A stretch of 64,000 bases of DNA. Source: an uncultured Myxococcales bacterium. GTDB taxonomy: Bacteria > Myxococcota_A > Polyangia > Polyangiales > Polyangiaceae. Every line of letters begins with the position of its first letter. Position 1 is the stretch's first letter. The stretch is taken from positions 117,016-181,015 of the forward strand of contig CALFEQ010000199.1 of the NCBI GenBank assembly GCA_937949945.1, given 5' to 3'. The position numbers were made by a program, and so were the translations under genes. Shown here in pieces: positions 50,192-59,700 of the stretch. The notes under the pieces were generated by a model. It saw nothing but the letters and a program-made list of their open reading frames with translations. It did not search any database and was not told the origin of the DNA.

Positions 50192-51079
50192 ATGAGGACG
50201 TTCGCACGATGGGCTCATGGTCTGGCGGCATGCGTCGCTCTGCTCGTTGGCTGTGGAGAAGCCGACACGACGTTGGCCGACAACGAGCAAGCCTCGAACG
50301 GCACCGAGGAGACCCTCCCCGCACCGAACGGAGGTGGCGGCGGAGAGAACACGTCCACCACGTCGCCGGACGCACCCGCCCCCGAAGCGCCGCAGTCGCC
50401 CGCTCCGCTTCGGGAGGACCTCGGAGAGGGCGACGGCCGAGACGTGGTCGCGCTCGGCGACTCGTACATGCGCCTGCCGAACCTCTTCCAAGGGCCGGGG
50501 AACGAGGGGGTCGACGTGAGCCTCGCCAAAGCCGGCAAGAAGTATCGAACCCGCGCGTATACGGGGGCGAACGTGTTCCCACCGAAGCCGGTCGCCGTGA
50601 AGAACGGCGTCATCCCCAACCAGTTCAAGTCGGCTCGAGCGGAGGACCCGAACATCAAGACGGTCATTGTCTCCGGCGGCGCGAACGACATCGACGACTC
50701 CGACGGCTGCAACGGCGCGGCGACGGCGGCGGAGCTGAGCGACAAGTGCAAGCAGGAGCTCGACTCGATCAACGACGCGATCGACGCCTTCCTCGCCGAG
50801 ATGGCGCAGGCCGGCGTGCAGGACGTCATCTGGGTCGGTTATGGCCCGACCCCGACCTCGGGGAACAAGGTCGTCGAGGGTGCGATCGACTATCTGCGCA
50901 CGACACGAAAGGCGAGGTGCACGACCAACAATGCGGCGATCGGGCTTCGCTGCCACTACATCGACAATTTCGCTGCGCAGATCCCGACCCGCGACGGCTT
51001 CCATCCGACGAGCGCAGGTTACGACGCCATCGCGAACGCCGTGCTCGCTCGCATGAAAGAGGAAGGCGTCCGTCGCTGA
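50192..51079 (+). CDS. SGNH/GDSL-type hydrolase lipoprotein
   Basis: A 295-residue lipoprotein with lipobox LVGC (WAHGLAACVALLVGC) and a Ser/Thr/Pro/Gly linker (about 28-75). The SGNH blocks are complete: block I VALGDSYMRL (nucleophile Ser), block II Gly around KAGKKYRTRAYTG, block III SGGANDIDD (Asn), and block V DGFHPTSAGY (Asp and His). Such enzymes deacylate lipids, sugars or peptidoglycan. The ATG at 50192 has GAGAGG about nine bases upstream; longer in-frame frames lack features. Confidence 0.9.
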   Translation: MRTFARWAHGLAACVALLVGCGEADTTLADNEQASNGTEETLPAPNGGGGGENTSTTSPDAPAPEAPQSPAPLREDLGEGDGRDVVALGDSYMRLPNLFQGPGNEGVDVSLAKAGKKYRTRAYTGANVFPPKPVAVKNGVIPNQFKSARAEDPNIKTVIVSGGANDIDDSDGCNGAATAAELSDKCKQELDSINDAIDAFLAEMAQAGVQDVIWVGYGPTPTSGNKVVEGAIDYLRTTRKARCTTNNAAIGLRCHYIDNFAAQIPTRDGFHPTSAGYDAIANAVLARMKEEGVRR

Positions 51080-51134
51080 GCCGACGGTTTCTGGCACGAC
51101 GTTCGAGGGCTGGCCGACCGACGCGCGACCGGAA

Positions 51135-51866
51135 TCACAGCTCGAAGCAATAGAGGCGGGCGTCCGTCTGGCAGCCCCAATCGGACAAGCCGGGGGGCCC
51201 GCCGTTGTCCATCCATCGCCCGTCCAGCGTGCGGTCGAGCGAGCCGATCGTCCCGAGGATGAATAGATTGTTCGTCGACCAGTTGTTGCAGGTGGCGCCT
51301 CCGTTGCCGTTCGTTCGCGAGCCGGTCCAGACGCGCACGTTGCCTGCGGCGGTCTCGCCCGTCTCCACCACGTTGATCGGCACCTTCAGCTTGCCCGAGA
51401 GCAGGTCTTCCTTCTTCGAGACGACCTCGCGCCCGTCGAGGAGCCGGTAGGGCCCGTCGAAGGTCAGGCGATCGATCGCGCGCATTCCGTCGCCGCTCAG
51501 GTAGGCAACCCAGGTCCCGCCGAGCCTGGTGCTCTCCGCGGCATTGTTGCAGCGCTCGTCCGCCCCTTTGAGCCCGCCGATGGCTCCGGAGGTCGTCTCC
51601 TTCGTGACGAAGACGCGCTTGAAGACCTCGGCGCCGGCGTCCGCATCCGTGTCGACGGACGCGTCGACGAGCGGCTCGGAGTCCGTGGCCGTGTCGGCGC
51701 CGCCGTCCACGAGATCCTCGGGCGCCCCCGCCTCGAGGGGGAAGGTGCCGTCTCCGACCTCGAGCTCGCGGATCCCGACGAGCCCCTCGCAGCCGAGGAG
51801 GCCGACCAGGTAAACGACCGGGATGACCGAGCGCCGGCGCACTACCCGCCAGTCTGCGCCGGCCAC
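51135..51866 (-). CDS. DUF1554-like lipoprotein
   Basis: A 243-residue protein with lipobox LLGC (SVIPVVYLVGLLGC) and an acidic Asp/Ala/Thr linker (about 38-78). A C-terminal domain (about 82-243) reads KRVFVTKETTSGAIGGLKGADERCNN, then WVAYLSGDGMRAIDRL, VWTGSRTNGNG and ends CQTDARLYCFEL. This pattern matches the DUF1554 family, known from Leptospira surface lipoproteins and myxobacteria and thought to have a C-type-lectin-like fold. The binding partner is unknown. It converges on the SGNH hydrolase gene. Confidence 0.82.
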   Translation of the reverse strand: MAGADWRVVRRRSVIPVVYLVGLLGCEGLVGIRELEVGDGTFPLEAGAPEDLVDGGADTATDSEPLVDASVDTDADAGAEVFKRVFVTKETTSGAIGGLKGADERCNNAAESTRLGGTWVAYLSGDGMRAIDRLTFDGPYRLLDGREVVSKKEDLLSGKLKVPINVVETGETAAGNVRVWTGSRTNGNGGATCNNWSTNNLFILGTIGSLDRTLDGRWMDNGGPPGLSDWGCQTDARLYCFEL

Positions 51867-52085
51867 CTCACCAAATCAACGCCCCCTCGGCGGAAATGTG
51901 CGCGATCGTGGGCTTTGCTCAGGGGTCACGACCGTGACCATCGACTTCGTTCGTCCATCCAGCCCGCCGTTCGAGACGCTTCTGCGATCCAGGATTTCTC
52001 CGGCGGTTGCGCGACAGGGCTCCGTGGCACGTCCGCTGCTCTTGGATTCGTTCGACGGCGCCATCACGCCGAGACGGAGTAAGAG

Positions 52086-53480
52086 ATGGACGCAACGAAG
52101 CTCGCCATCACGTTGGTCGCCGTAGGGACGGCCCTCTTCACCGCGGTCGCGTGCACGGCCACGGACGCCGCCCCCGCGGAGAGCGGGGACGGCGCCAGCA
52201 CCACCGGCACGGAGCCTGGTGGAGGTGCCGCCGGTGGAGGCGAAGGTGGTGGGGACGGGATCGTCGAGACGGCCACGGGCCTCCCGTGCGACGTCGACGC
52301 GGTCTTCAAGACGCGCTGCCAGACGTGCCACGCGAGCGAGCCGAAGTACGGCGCGAGCGCGCCGCTCGTCACGTGGGAGGATCTCCACAAGCCCGGGTTC
52401 GGCGCGAACGCGAACAAGAAGATCTACGAGATCGTGAAGGAGCGCATCCACGACGACGCGCGCCCGATGCCGCCGAGCCCGCAGCCTCGCCTCGACGCCA
52501 ACGAGCTCGCCGTGCTCGACCAGTGGATCGCGGGCGGCGCCCAGGCCTCCGATGCGACGTGCAGGAACGAAGCTCCGAAGGACGGCGTCAAGCCGCTCTC
52601 GTGCAAGCCGGACACGACGCTTCGCGCGGCCAAGCCGTACACGATGAAGGCGAACGGCCCCGTCGACCAGTACGTCTGCTTCGGCGTCGACATCCAGAGG
52701 GCGAAGAAGCGGCACGTCATCGGGCTCGCGCCGCACGTCGACAACGCCAAGATCGTCCATCACATCCTGCTCTTCCAGACGAACACCTCCGTGAGCAGCG
52801 AGCCGTTCGAGTGCAGCGCGTTCGGCTCGGCCGCCTGGAAGCTCGTCGCCGGCTGGGCGCCGGGCGGGAACAACCTCGAGCTGCCGCCGGAGGCGGGCTT
52901 CCCCGAGGAGGCGGGGACGACGCACTGGGTGCTCCAGATCCACTACAACAGCGCGCTCACGAAGGAGGGCGTCGACAACAGCGGCTACGACCTCTGCACG
53001 ACGGAGGACCTCCGGCCGAACGACGCGGGCGTCCTCGCCTTCGGCTCGATCAACTTCCAGATCCCGCCGCGTTCGACGACCACGATCCGCTGCGACTATC
53101 GCCTCGGCGCGGAGTTCAACGGCGTGAAGTTCTTCAACGCGTCGCCACACATGCACACGCTCGGTCAGGCGATGTCCACGGAGCGCCTCCGCGGCGGCAA
53201 CGGAGCGCCCGAGACGATCTTCGAGCAGAAGGAGTTCTCGTTCGAGGCGCAGGCCAACTACCCGATCTCGGCCTCGGTCGGTGCCGGCGACGTGATGCGC
53301 ACCCGCTGCACGTGGAAGAACCCGGGCGACACCACCGTCGGCTTCGGAGAAGGCACGGGCGACGAGATGTGCTTCAACTTCATCGGCTACTACCCGAAGA
53401 TCCCCGATCGCGTGATCCTCGGCTTCCCCGTCTTCACGTGGGTGACGCCTTCCCAGAACGCGTCCTGCACGAGGGAGTGA
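52086..53480 (+). CDS. c-type cytochrome domain fused to a PHM/DBH-like copper monooxygenase, lipoprotein
   Basis: A 464-residue exported protein. The signal peptide ends VAC (TALFTAVAC), then a Gly-rich linker. A haem-binding segment (about 66-155) has CQTCH (78-82) and a possible axial Met (Met128, ARPMPP). Residues about 185-460 match the copper type II ascorbate-dependent monooxygenases. His225-His226 (VHHILLF) and His287 (QIHYN) would form the CuH site. His355/His357 (SPHMHTLG) and Met428 (DEMCFNF) would form CuM. Spacings are close to those in PHM (about 61, 68 and 71 residues). All six ligands are present, so an active hydroxylase fed by its own haem is plausible; substrate is unknown. 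The esterase gene follows after five bases. Confidence 0.87.
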   Translation: MDATKLAITLVAVGTALFTAVACTATDAAPAESGDGASTTGTEPGGGAAGGGEGGGDGIVETATGLPCDVDAVFKTRCQTCHASEPKYGASAPLVTWEDLHKPGFGANANKKIYEIVKERIHDDARPMPPSPQPRLDANELAVLDQWIAGGAQASDATCRNEAPKDGVKPLSCKPDTTLRAAKPYTMKANGPVDQYVCFGVDIQRAKKRHVIGLAPHVDNAKIVHHILLFQTNTSVSSEPFECSAFGSAAWKLVAGWAPGGNNLELPPEAGFPEEAGTTHWVLQIHYNSALTKEGVDNSGYDLCTTEDLRPNDAGVLAFGSINFQIPPRSTTTIRCDYRLGAEFNGVKFFNASPHMHTLGQAMSTERLRGGNGAPETIFEQKEFSFEAQANYPISASVGAGDVMRTRCTWKNPGDTTVGFGEGTGDEMCFNFIGYYPKIPDRVILGFPVFTWVTPSQNASCTRE

Positions 53481-53485
53481 GAGCC

Positions 53486-54721
53486 ATGTCCTTCGAGACT
53501 CGTCTGCTCATCGTCGTAGCGTCGAGCCTCGTCGCCTGCGGTGGCATGTACGGCGAGGATGAGAGCACCGAGCCGGAGCCGACGCTCGTCGCTCCCGCTC
53601 CGGCGACCGAGGACGCGGAGCAGTCGCCGGAGGCTCGGCACGCCGTCATCCGAGTCCACTATCCGGCTGGCTCGCGTACCCTCACCATCCGCGGCTCGAA
53701 TGCGCCCTCCGAGGCGGATTCCCGCGTCATGAGCGCGAAAGGCGACGACGTCTGGGAGCTCGACCTCGGTCCGATCTCGCAGCCCTTCGAGTTCCAGCCG
53801 ATGCTCGACGGCAAACCGGCGCGAGGCCCTCGCTACGTCGTGCGTCCGGGAGAGACGGCCGACATCTACCCTTGGTTCGACGCGATCAAGGGCAAGGTCG
53901 AGGTGATGTGGGCGCGTTGGTCGTCGCAGGTCCACCCGAGCACCCGTGCCATCCGCGTCTACACCCCGCCGAGCTACGCGGAGAACACCGCCGCGCGGTA
54001 TCCGGTCCTCTACGTGCACGACGGTCAGTTCGCGTTCCGAGCCTCTCCGACGGCGCAGTCGAACGCGGCCGGGACGATGGCGATCGACGACGTCATGGAC
54101 GAGGGCATCGCCTCGGGCGCGATCGCGGAGGCGATCGTGGTCGCGATCGACAACGACAGCGACCTTCTCACGGACATCAACGAGTCGAAGCGGCTCGCCG
54201 AGCTCACGCCGACGCCCTCGCGCGACTATGCGGGCAGCGGCAAAGGGCCGAGCTATGCGGCGATGATCCTCCACGAGATCAAGCCGATGGTGGACGCGAG
54301 GCTCCGCACGCGCCCCGACCGCGAGAACACCTTCACCATCGGCGCGTCGCTGGGCGGCCTCATCTCGGCCTACCTCGGGCTCCGTCACGGAGACGTGTTC
54401 GGCGCGTTCGGCACGCAGTCGGGCTGCGTGTGGTGGGACCGGCAGTGGATCGTGGAGCAGGCGAAGAAGGCGCTCGAGGGCCCGAACCGACCGCTCCGGG
54501 TCTACGTCGACTACGGCGCGCACGAGGTCGACGAGCCGGCGTACACGGAGAAGGTCGTCGGGCCGACCGAGGCCTTCCTCGAGGCGTTCCGAAAGGCGGG
54601 CTACACGAGCGGCGAGTCGCTCGCGTTCACCGTCGGCAGTGGAAACGCGAAGCCCACCCCGCCCTCGTTCGCGAAGCGTCTCCCCGGGGCGCTCGCCTTC
54701 CTGATCGGACCGGGGCGTTGA
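53486..54721 (+). CDS. Putative esterase (Fes/esterase D family) lipoprotein, usual catalytic His not seen
   Basis: A 411-residue lipoprotein with lipobox LVAC. A carbohydrate-binding-like beta domain (about 48-135, TLTIRGSNAPSEADSRVMSA) precedes the alpha/beta hydrolase domain (about 145-405). YPVLYVHDGQ, the nucleophile elbow TIGASLGGLISAYLG and YVDYGAHEVDEPAY are clear. In most relatives a Gly-Gly-x-His...Trp block precedes the last helix. Here the aligned region is GSGNAKPTPPSFAKRLPGAL, without His. Either another His serves (for example in GAHEVDE) or the enzyme is impaired. It is in one unit with the copper monooxygenase, and the FGE-like gene follows 38 bases later with a strong Shine-Dalgarno sequence. 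Confidence 0.82.
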   Translation: MSFETRLLIVVASSLVACGGMYGEDESTEPEPTLVAPAPATEDAEQSPEARHAVIRVHYPAGSRTLTIRGSNAPSEADSRVMSAKGDDVWELDLGPISQPFEFQPMLDGKPARGPRYVVRPGETADIYPWFDAIKGKVEVMWARWSSQVHPSTRAIRVYTPPSYAENTAARYPVLYVHDGQFAFRASPTAQSNAAGTMAIDDVMDEGIASGAIAEAIVVAIDNDSDLLTDINESKRLAELTPTPSRDYAGSGKGPSYAAMILHEIKPMVDARLRTRPDRENTFTIGASLGGLISAYLGLRHGDVFGAFGTQSGCVWWDRQWIVEQAKKALEGPNRPLRVYVDYGAHEVDEPAYTEKVVGPTEAFLEAFRKAGYTSGESLAFTVGSGNAKPTPPSFAKRLPGALAFLIGPGR

Positions 54722-54759
54722 GTCGAGGACGCTGACCAGACGCTGAAAGGAGACGACGG

Positions 54760-56004
54760 GTGCATCATCGAATCTTCGGGTTGATCCTCGCGGTCGTGGG
54801 CTCGACGCTCGGCGTCGCCGCGTGTGGGGACGACGTGGAGCTCGCCGGCGGAGCCGGTGCCGACGTCGACGTCGTCAATCCGAACGGCAACGACCCCGGT
54901 ACGCCCTGCACGAGCGACGACGAGTGCAAGAGCGGGCAGTGCAACGCCGGCGCGTGCTCGCCGCTGAAGCCGGGCGCCGAGTGCACGGGCGATCAATGCG
55001 GAAACCCCGTCACGTGTCCCGCCGACTGCGAGTACGGATGCCGCGATGACGGCAAGTGCGTGACCGCGCCGAGCTGCAAGCGCAAGCACGGCGGGTGGAC
55101 GTGCGGCGCCGACGGCACCGACGACTGCTGCGCCAAGGCGAAGCAGGGCGAGTTCACGATCGACAAGTACCTCGTGACCGCCGGCCGCATGCGCACGTTC
55201 ATCGAGCACTTCAACGGGAACATCAAAGGCTTCGTCGACTCGCTCCCGCCCGAGCGCTGGAAGCCCGAGTGGACGGATCCGGAGGCGCTCCCGACGGACA
55301 TCGAGAGCGCGAACGCGATTCTCGGTCCGTGGAAGAAGAAGGCCTGTCAGCAGGGGAGCTACACGGGGCACACCTACTGGACGCCTCCGACCGACGAGGA
55401 CTACTCGGACTTCCCGCAGGAGGTGCTCGACGAGAAGGCGCTCAACTGCGTCCCCTGGCCCTTGCTCCAGGCTCTGTGCGTCTGGGACGGTGGTCACATC
55501 GCCACGGTCGCGGAGCTGAAAGCCGCGTTCACGAATGGCGGCACGACGAAGTACCCGTGGGGCAACGAGGAGCTGCAGAGCGTGACCCGTCCGGATCCGC
55601 TCGAGCGACTGAACATCGAGGGCGCCTTCAAGACGACGCCGCTGCCCGAGAACTACCGCAAGAACGCGCAGGGCGAGCCGGCGGAGGTCTCGTTCCTCAT
55701 CTCGCCGCCCGGGCGGTTCCCGAAGGGGAACAATCAGGTCGGCATCGCCGACTCCGCGGGCAACCTCCTCGAGTGGGTCGGAGACTCGCCGCGCCAGTTC
55801 GTGTGGAAGGCGGACTTCGAGCACCACGGCGCGAACGCCGCCGCGTTCAACGGCGGCTACATCTGGATGGACGCCCGCCGCGGCTCGCCGCCCGGCGTCG
55901 GGTTCGGCCCGTGGATCTGGGGCAACGGGCAGCTCTATGGAAACGCCGGCCTGCCCGGGGAGAAGAACGGCTACTACTCCATCGGCGGCCGCTGCGCCTA
56001 CTAG
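54760..56004 (+). CDS. FGE/SUMF-like lipoprotein with Cys-rich N-terminal modules (paralogue 1)
   Basis: A 414-residue lipoprotein (lipobox VAAC). Cys-rich modules (about 48-125, CTSDDECKSGQCNAGACS and CPADCEYGCRDDGKC) precede a formylglycine-generating-enzyme-like fold (about 135-414): FTIDKYLVTAGRMRTFIEHF, GGHIATVAELKAAF, YPWGNEEL, PGRFPKGNNQVGIADSAGNLLEWV and a terminal GGRCAY. The fold is clear but the second redox Cys of true FGE is not evident, so a binding role is more likely than sulfatase activation. AAAGGAG lies ten bases before the GTG start at 54760. A paralogue sits at the other end of the region (62606). Confidence 0.87.
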   Translation: MHHRIFGLILAVVGSTLGVAACGDDVELAGGAGADVDVVNPNGNDPGTPCTSDDECKSGQCNAGACSPLKPGAECTGDQCGNPVTCPADCEYGCRDDGKCVTAPSCKRKHGGWTCGADGTDDCCAKAKQGEFTIDKYLVTAGRMRTFIEHFNGNIKGFVDSLPPERWKPEWTDPEALPTDIESANAILGPWKKKACQQGSYTGHTYWTPPTDEDYSDFPQEVLDEKALNCVPWPLLQALCVWDGGHIATVAELKAAFTNGGTTKYPWGNEELQSVTRPDPLERLNIEGAFKTTPLPENYRKNAQGEPAEVSFLISPPGRFPKGNNQVGIADSAGNLLEWVGDSPRQFVWKADFEHHGANAAAFNGGYIWMDARRGSPPGVGFGPWIWGNGQLYGNAGLPGEKNGYYSIGGRCAY

Positions 56005-56215
56005 CTTGTCGACAAGTCGACTGGCACGCCGCTCCGCACCTCGACACATCTCTGGGGTGTGTCGAGGCGAGCGTCGCGCCAGGCGCTCGGGCTGACCGCC
56101 AGCGCATCGCTTCCTGCCGGACGGGAGCCGTCGCCTGCGATGCACGATCGGAGTGAGCCAGCGTTCGCAGGTTCGCATGCGCCGTCGATAACCGGTGCAA
56201 AGAATGGACGGTTCG

Positions 56216-56640
56216 ATGTCGATTTTGCTTGTCGAGACTTGCGATCTCGGGGGCGTCCTCGAGCGCGCCGTCGATTCGCTCGTCGCGGAGCTCGAGAAGC
56301 AGCGGTTCGGCAAGACGAAGCGCCCACGCAAGCCGGCGGATCCAACGGGGACGAAGAGCACGCGACCGGGCTACGTCACGAACGCAGTCCGCCGGGAGCT
56401 GTACGAGCGCGACGGCGGGCAGTGCACCTTCGTCGACGAGAGCGTTCGTGGAGATCGACCACATCCACGAGCGGACGCTCGGCGGGAGCGGCGAGGCTGA
56501 GAACGCCAGGCCGTTCTGCGCCGCCCACGACGAGCTGCGCGCGAAGCGGACGTTCGGAAAGCTGCGACGATCCGATGATCGTCCCGCCACCGGCCCTGAT
56601 CCGCCACGAGCCTCGCGGCACACGTGGCACACCCGGCGTT
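56216..56640 (+). pseudogene. Frameshifted HNH endonuclease remnant
   Basis: Two adjacent frames together spell one HNH nuclease of the type common in myxobacteria. The first (from ATG 56216) gives DLGGVLERAVDSLVAELEKQ, then VRRELYERDGGQCTFVDES. The second, continuing in the other frame from about 56449, gives AFVEIDHIHERTLGGSG, AENARPFCAAHDELRAKRTFG. In intact relatives a short 'GRRC' segment joins CTFVDE to the FVEIDH block; here it is deleted with a frameshift near 56445, removing a zinc-ligand Cys. The N-terminal half of the usual protein is also missing. It lies between two lipoprotein genes and is probably not functional. Confidence 0.8.
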
Positions 56641-56704
56641 CGCTCGGCACCCGTGTTTTCTCGACGTTTCTCGTCGGCATCCGATCTGCAAGGCGACCCC
56701 CGCC

Positions 56705-59700
56705 ATGCGTCTGAGTGCGTTGCTTCCCTTGACCGTGTCGATGTCCGCCTTGGCTCTCGCGATCGGCTGTGGCAGCGGAGGGCCCGCCGACGGCCTCGAG
56801 GTCGACAACGGCTTCGAGTCCGACGATCCGCGCGGGCGAGGCGCCTCTTCCGATGGGGCGGCCACGGACGCCGGCGCGGCCGGGTCGTCTTCGGGATCGT
56901 CGGGATCGGCCGCGCCTTCGGACGGCGCCGACGAAGCGGCCGAGCGCGCCGTGCAGGAGGCGGACATCATCAAGGTCGACGGCAACCGCCTCTACGCGCT
57001 CTCGAGGTACGGGGGGCTCTCGATCGTCGACATCACGAATCCGGATCGGATGAAGCTCCTCGGCCGGAAGCGCATCGACGCCGTACCGTTCGAGATGTAC
57101 GTCGAGAACGGCCGTGCGTTCGTGATGCTGAACGAGTTCGGCCGCTGGGTTCCCGCCGACGGGCTCCCCTACGGGCGCTGGGTGCAGACGAGCGAGATCC
57201 TCGCGCTCGACGTCACGAACCCCGCTGCCATCACCGAGCTCTCGCACTTCGACGTCCCGGGGACCATCGCGGACTCGCGGCTCGTCGGCAGCACGGCGTA
57301 CGTGGTCACGTACGAGAACGGTTACTGCTGGGGCTGCCAGTCGAAGCCGGCGACGGTCGTGACGAGCTTCGACGTCGGCGCCGCGATCACGAAGCGCGAC
57401 CAGCTCGTCTTCTCGTCTCCGAACCAGAGCTACCATGCCTGGCAGCGCAGCGTCAGCGCGACGAACCAGCGGCTCTACATCGCGGGACCGGAGTGGAGCT
57501 GGACGCCGGGTTCGCAGGTGGCGAGCTCGATCATCCAGGTCGTCGACATCAGCGATCCGACGGGCAAGCTGGTGAAGGGAGCGGACGTCCCCGTCGCCGG
57601 TCAGATCAACAGCCGCTGGCAGATGGACGAGTACGACGGAGTGCTCCGGGTCGTCAGCCAGTTCAACGACGGCTGGGGCGGAGGCGGAACGGTCAACCCG
57701 AAGGTGCAGACGTTCACCGTCGAGAGCTCGATGGTGATCAAGCCACTCGGCTCGACGGAGCTCGTTCTCCCGAGGCCCGAGCAGCTCCGGAGCGTCCGCT
57801 TCGACGGGACGCGCGGCTACGCGATCACCGCCCAGCGCACCGACCCGCTCTTCACGATCGATCTCTCGGATCCGGCCGCGCCGAAACAGATGGGCGAGCT
57901 CGAGATGCCGGGCTGGGTCTTCCACATGGAGCCGCGCGGGGATCGGCTCGTGGGCTTCGGCTGGGACGACACGATCCCGAGCCAGGCGAGGCTCGCCGTG
58001 TCGCTCTTCGACGTCTCCGACCTGTCGAAGCCGACGATGCTGAAGCGCGTCTCCTTCGGCGCGGGTTGGGGGAGCCTCGCCGAGGACCAGGATCGAATCC
58101 ACAAGTCGGTCCGCGTCCTCGACGACCACGGCCTGATCCTCGTCCCCTTCGCCTCCTACGGTCGTTGGGGCGAGTGCGAGCAGCCTCAGAGCGGCATCCA
58201 GATCATCGACTACGGCCGTGACGACCTCGCGCTTCGTGGGGTCGCCGAGTACTGGGGCATGCCGCGGCGTGCCTTCATCGCGAACGGTCGGCTCATCGCG
58301 ATGTCGGACCGCAGCGTCACGAGCTTCGACATCGCCTCGCGGGACGCTCCGGTGAAGACGAACGAGATCGACCTCGCGAACCCTGCCTATCGACTCGCCG
58401 AGCTTCCGAAGCACGTCGCGAGCATCACGAACGACTGGTGGACGGGCGAAGCGATGCTCTCGCTCACGCCGAAGGAGAACCCGGACGACGCCGCGGTCGT
58501 GGGCAGGCTCTCGCTCCGTTCGATCCTGCCTTCGAGCACGGCGTACTGCTCGCAGCAGTACTCTTGGGCTGCGTGGTACGAGGCGCGCCTCTTCGCGAAC
58601 GGCGACAAGCTGTACGTCGCCTTGCCCGTCTACACGTACGGCGACGACTCCATGGGCGGGAAGCTCGTCGCGGCCGCGATCGACGTGTCGGACCCGGCGA
58701 AGCCGACCCTCGTCTCCAAGGTGGAGTCACCCTTCGTCGACCTGCGCGAGCCCTGGAAGGGCGGAGGATACGGCGGATCCGGATTCTGGGACGGACGGTC
58801 GTTCTGGTCGTACTACGGCGGAAGGGGCGGCTCGCTCGTCGGGTCGGGGCAAGCGATCGTGCAGCTCGGCGCGAAGCTCGCGTACATCGAGACCCGTCTC
58901 GAGCCGGTCGCGGAAAAGAAGACCGAGCTCGGGGTGTATCGGGATTACCGCGTCGAGCGTCGCGTGCACGTCGTCGACTTCGGCACGCCGGCGCAGCCGA
59001 AGACGTCCGTGGTCGCTCTGCCGGAGAGCCTCGGCTCGTCGCCGCTCCACGTCTTCGGGGGCATGGTGCTCACCTCGCGCTGGGTGCAATCGACGAAGAA
59101 CCCCGACAAGGTCCGCTTCTTCGTCGACCGCGTCGACCTGCGCGGTGAGACGCCGGCGCTGCTCCCGTCGATCAACACGCCAGGCTCGCTCCTGCTCGCC
59201 GACGAGGCGTCGAGCCGGTTCGTGACGGTCGACTACCACGCGACGCGCATCCCGGTGCCGGCCGACGTCGCCGGCGACCATCGCGGCTTCACGTACTGTC
59301 ACGAGAATCTCGGCAGGCGAAGCGTGTTCGACTGGCTGGCGAAGCAGTGCGTCCTCGTGACGCGCGACTTCAAGCTGTCGGACGTGGCGGACGCGAAGGT
59401 GACGCTCCGGCACGTGCTGACGCCGCCCGCGCAGAACATCGCCGGCGTCCAGATCGCCGACGACCGAATCTACGTCACGCGTCACAGGATCCTCGACTGG
59501 TCGGGGACGTACACGGGACAGGACTACCAGCCGAAGGTGATCGAGGACGGCGGCCTCTGGGCCATCGGCGGGATCCGCGACGGCCGGCTCGCCATCGTGA
59601 GCGAGATGGTGGGTGAGGCGGAGTGGCCGCTGGCGGCGCACGGCACGAAGGTCGCGCTCTACACCCCCGCCGGGCTCGCGATCTGGGACACGGCCACGCC

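Noticed and set aside
54650..54700. Frameshift as the reason for the missing His in the esterase
   Set aside because: Other frames here give Arg/Pro/Ser-rich sequence, and the downstream LPGALAFLIGP end matches the family in the annotated frame.
54760..56004. True formylglycine-generating enzyme for sulfatases
   Set aside because: The fold is right, but only the terminal RCA Cys is evident, no sulfatase is nearby, and the Cys-rich lipoprotein header is atypical.
56216..56500. Intact small gene of about 95 codons
   Set aside because: The sequence matches only the first part of an HNH nuclease, and the remainder continues in another frame.
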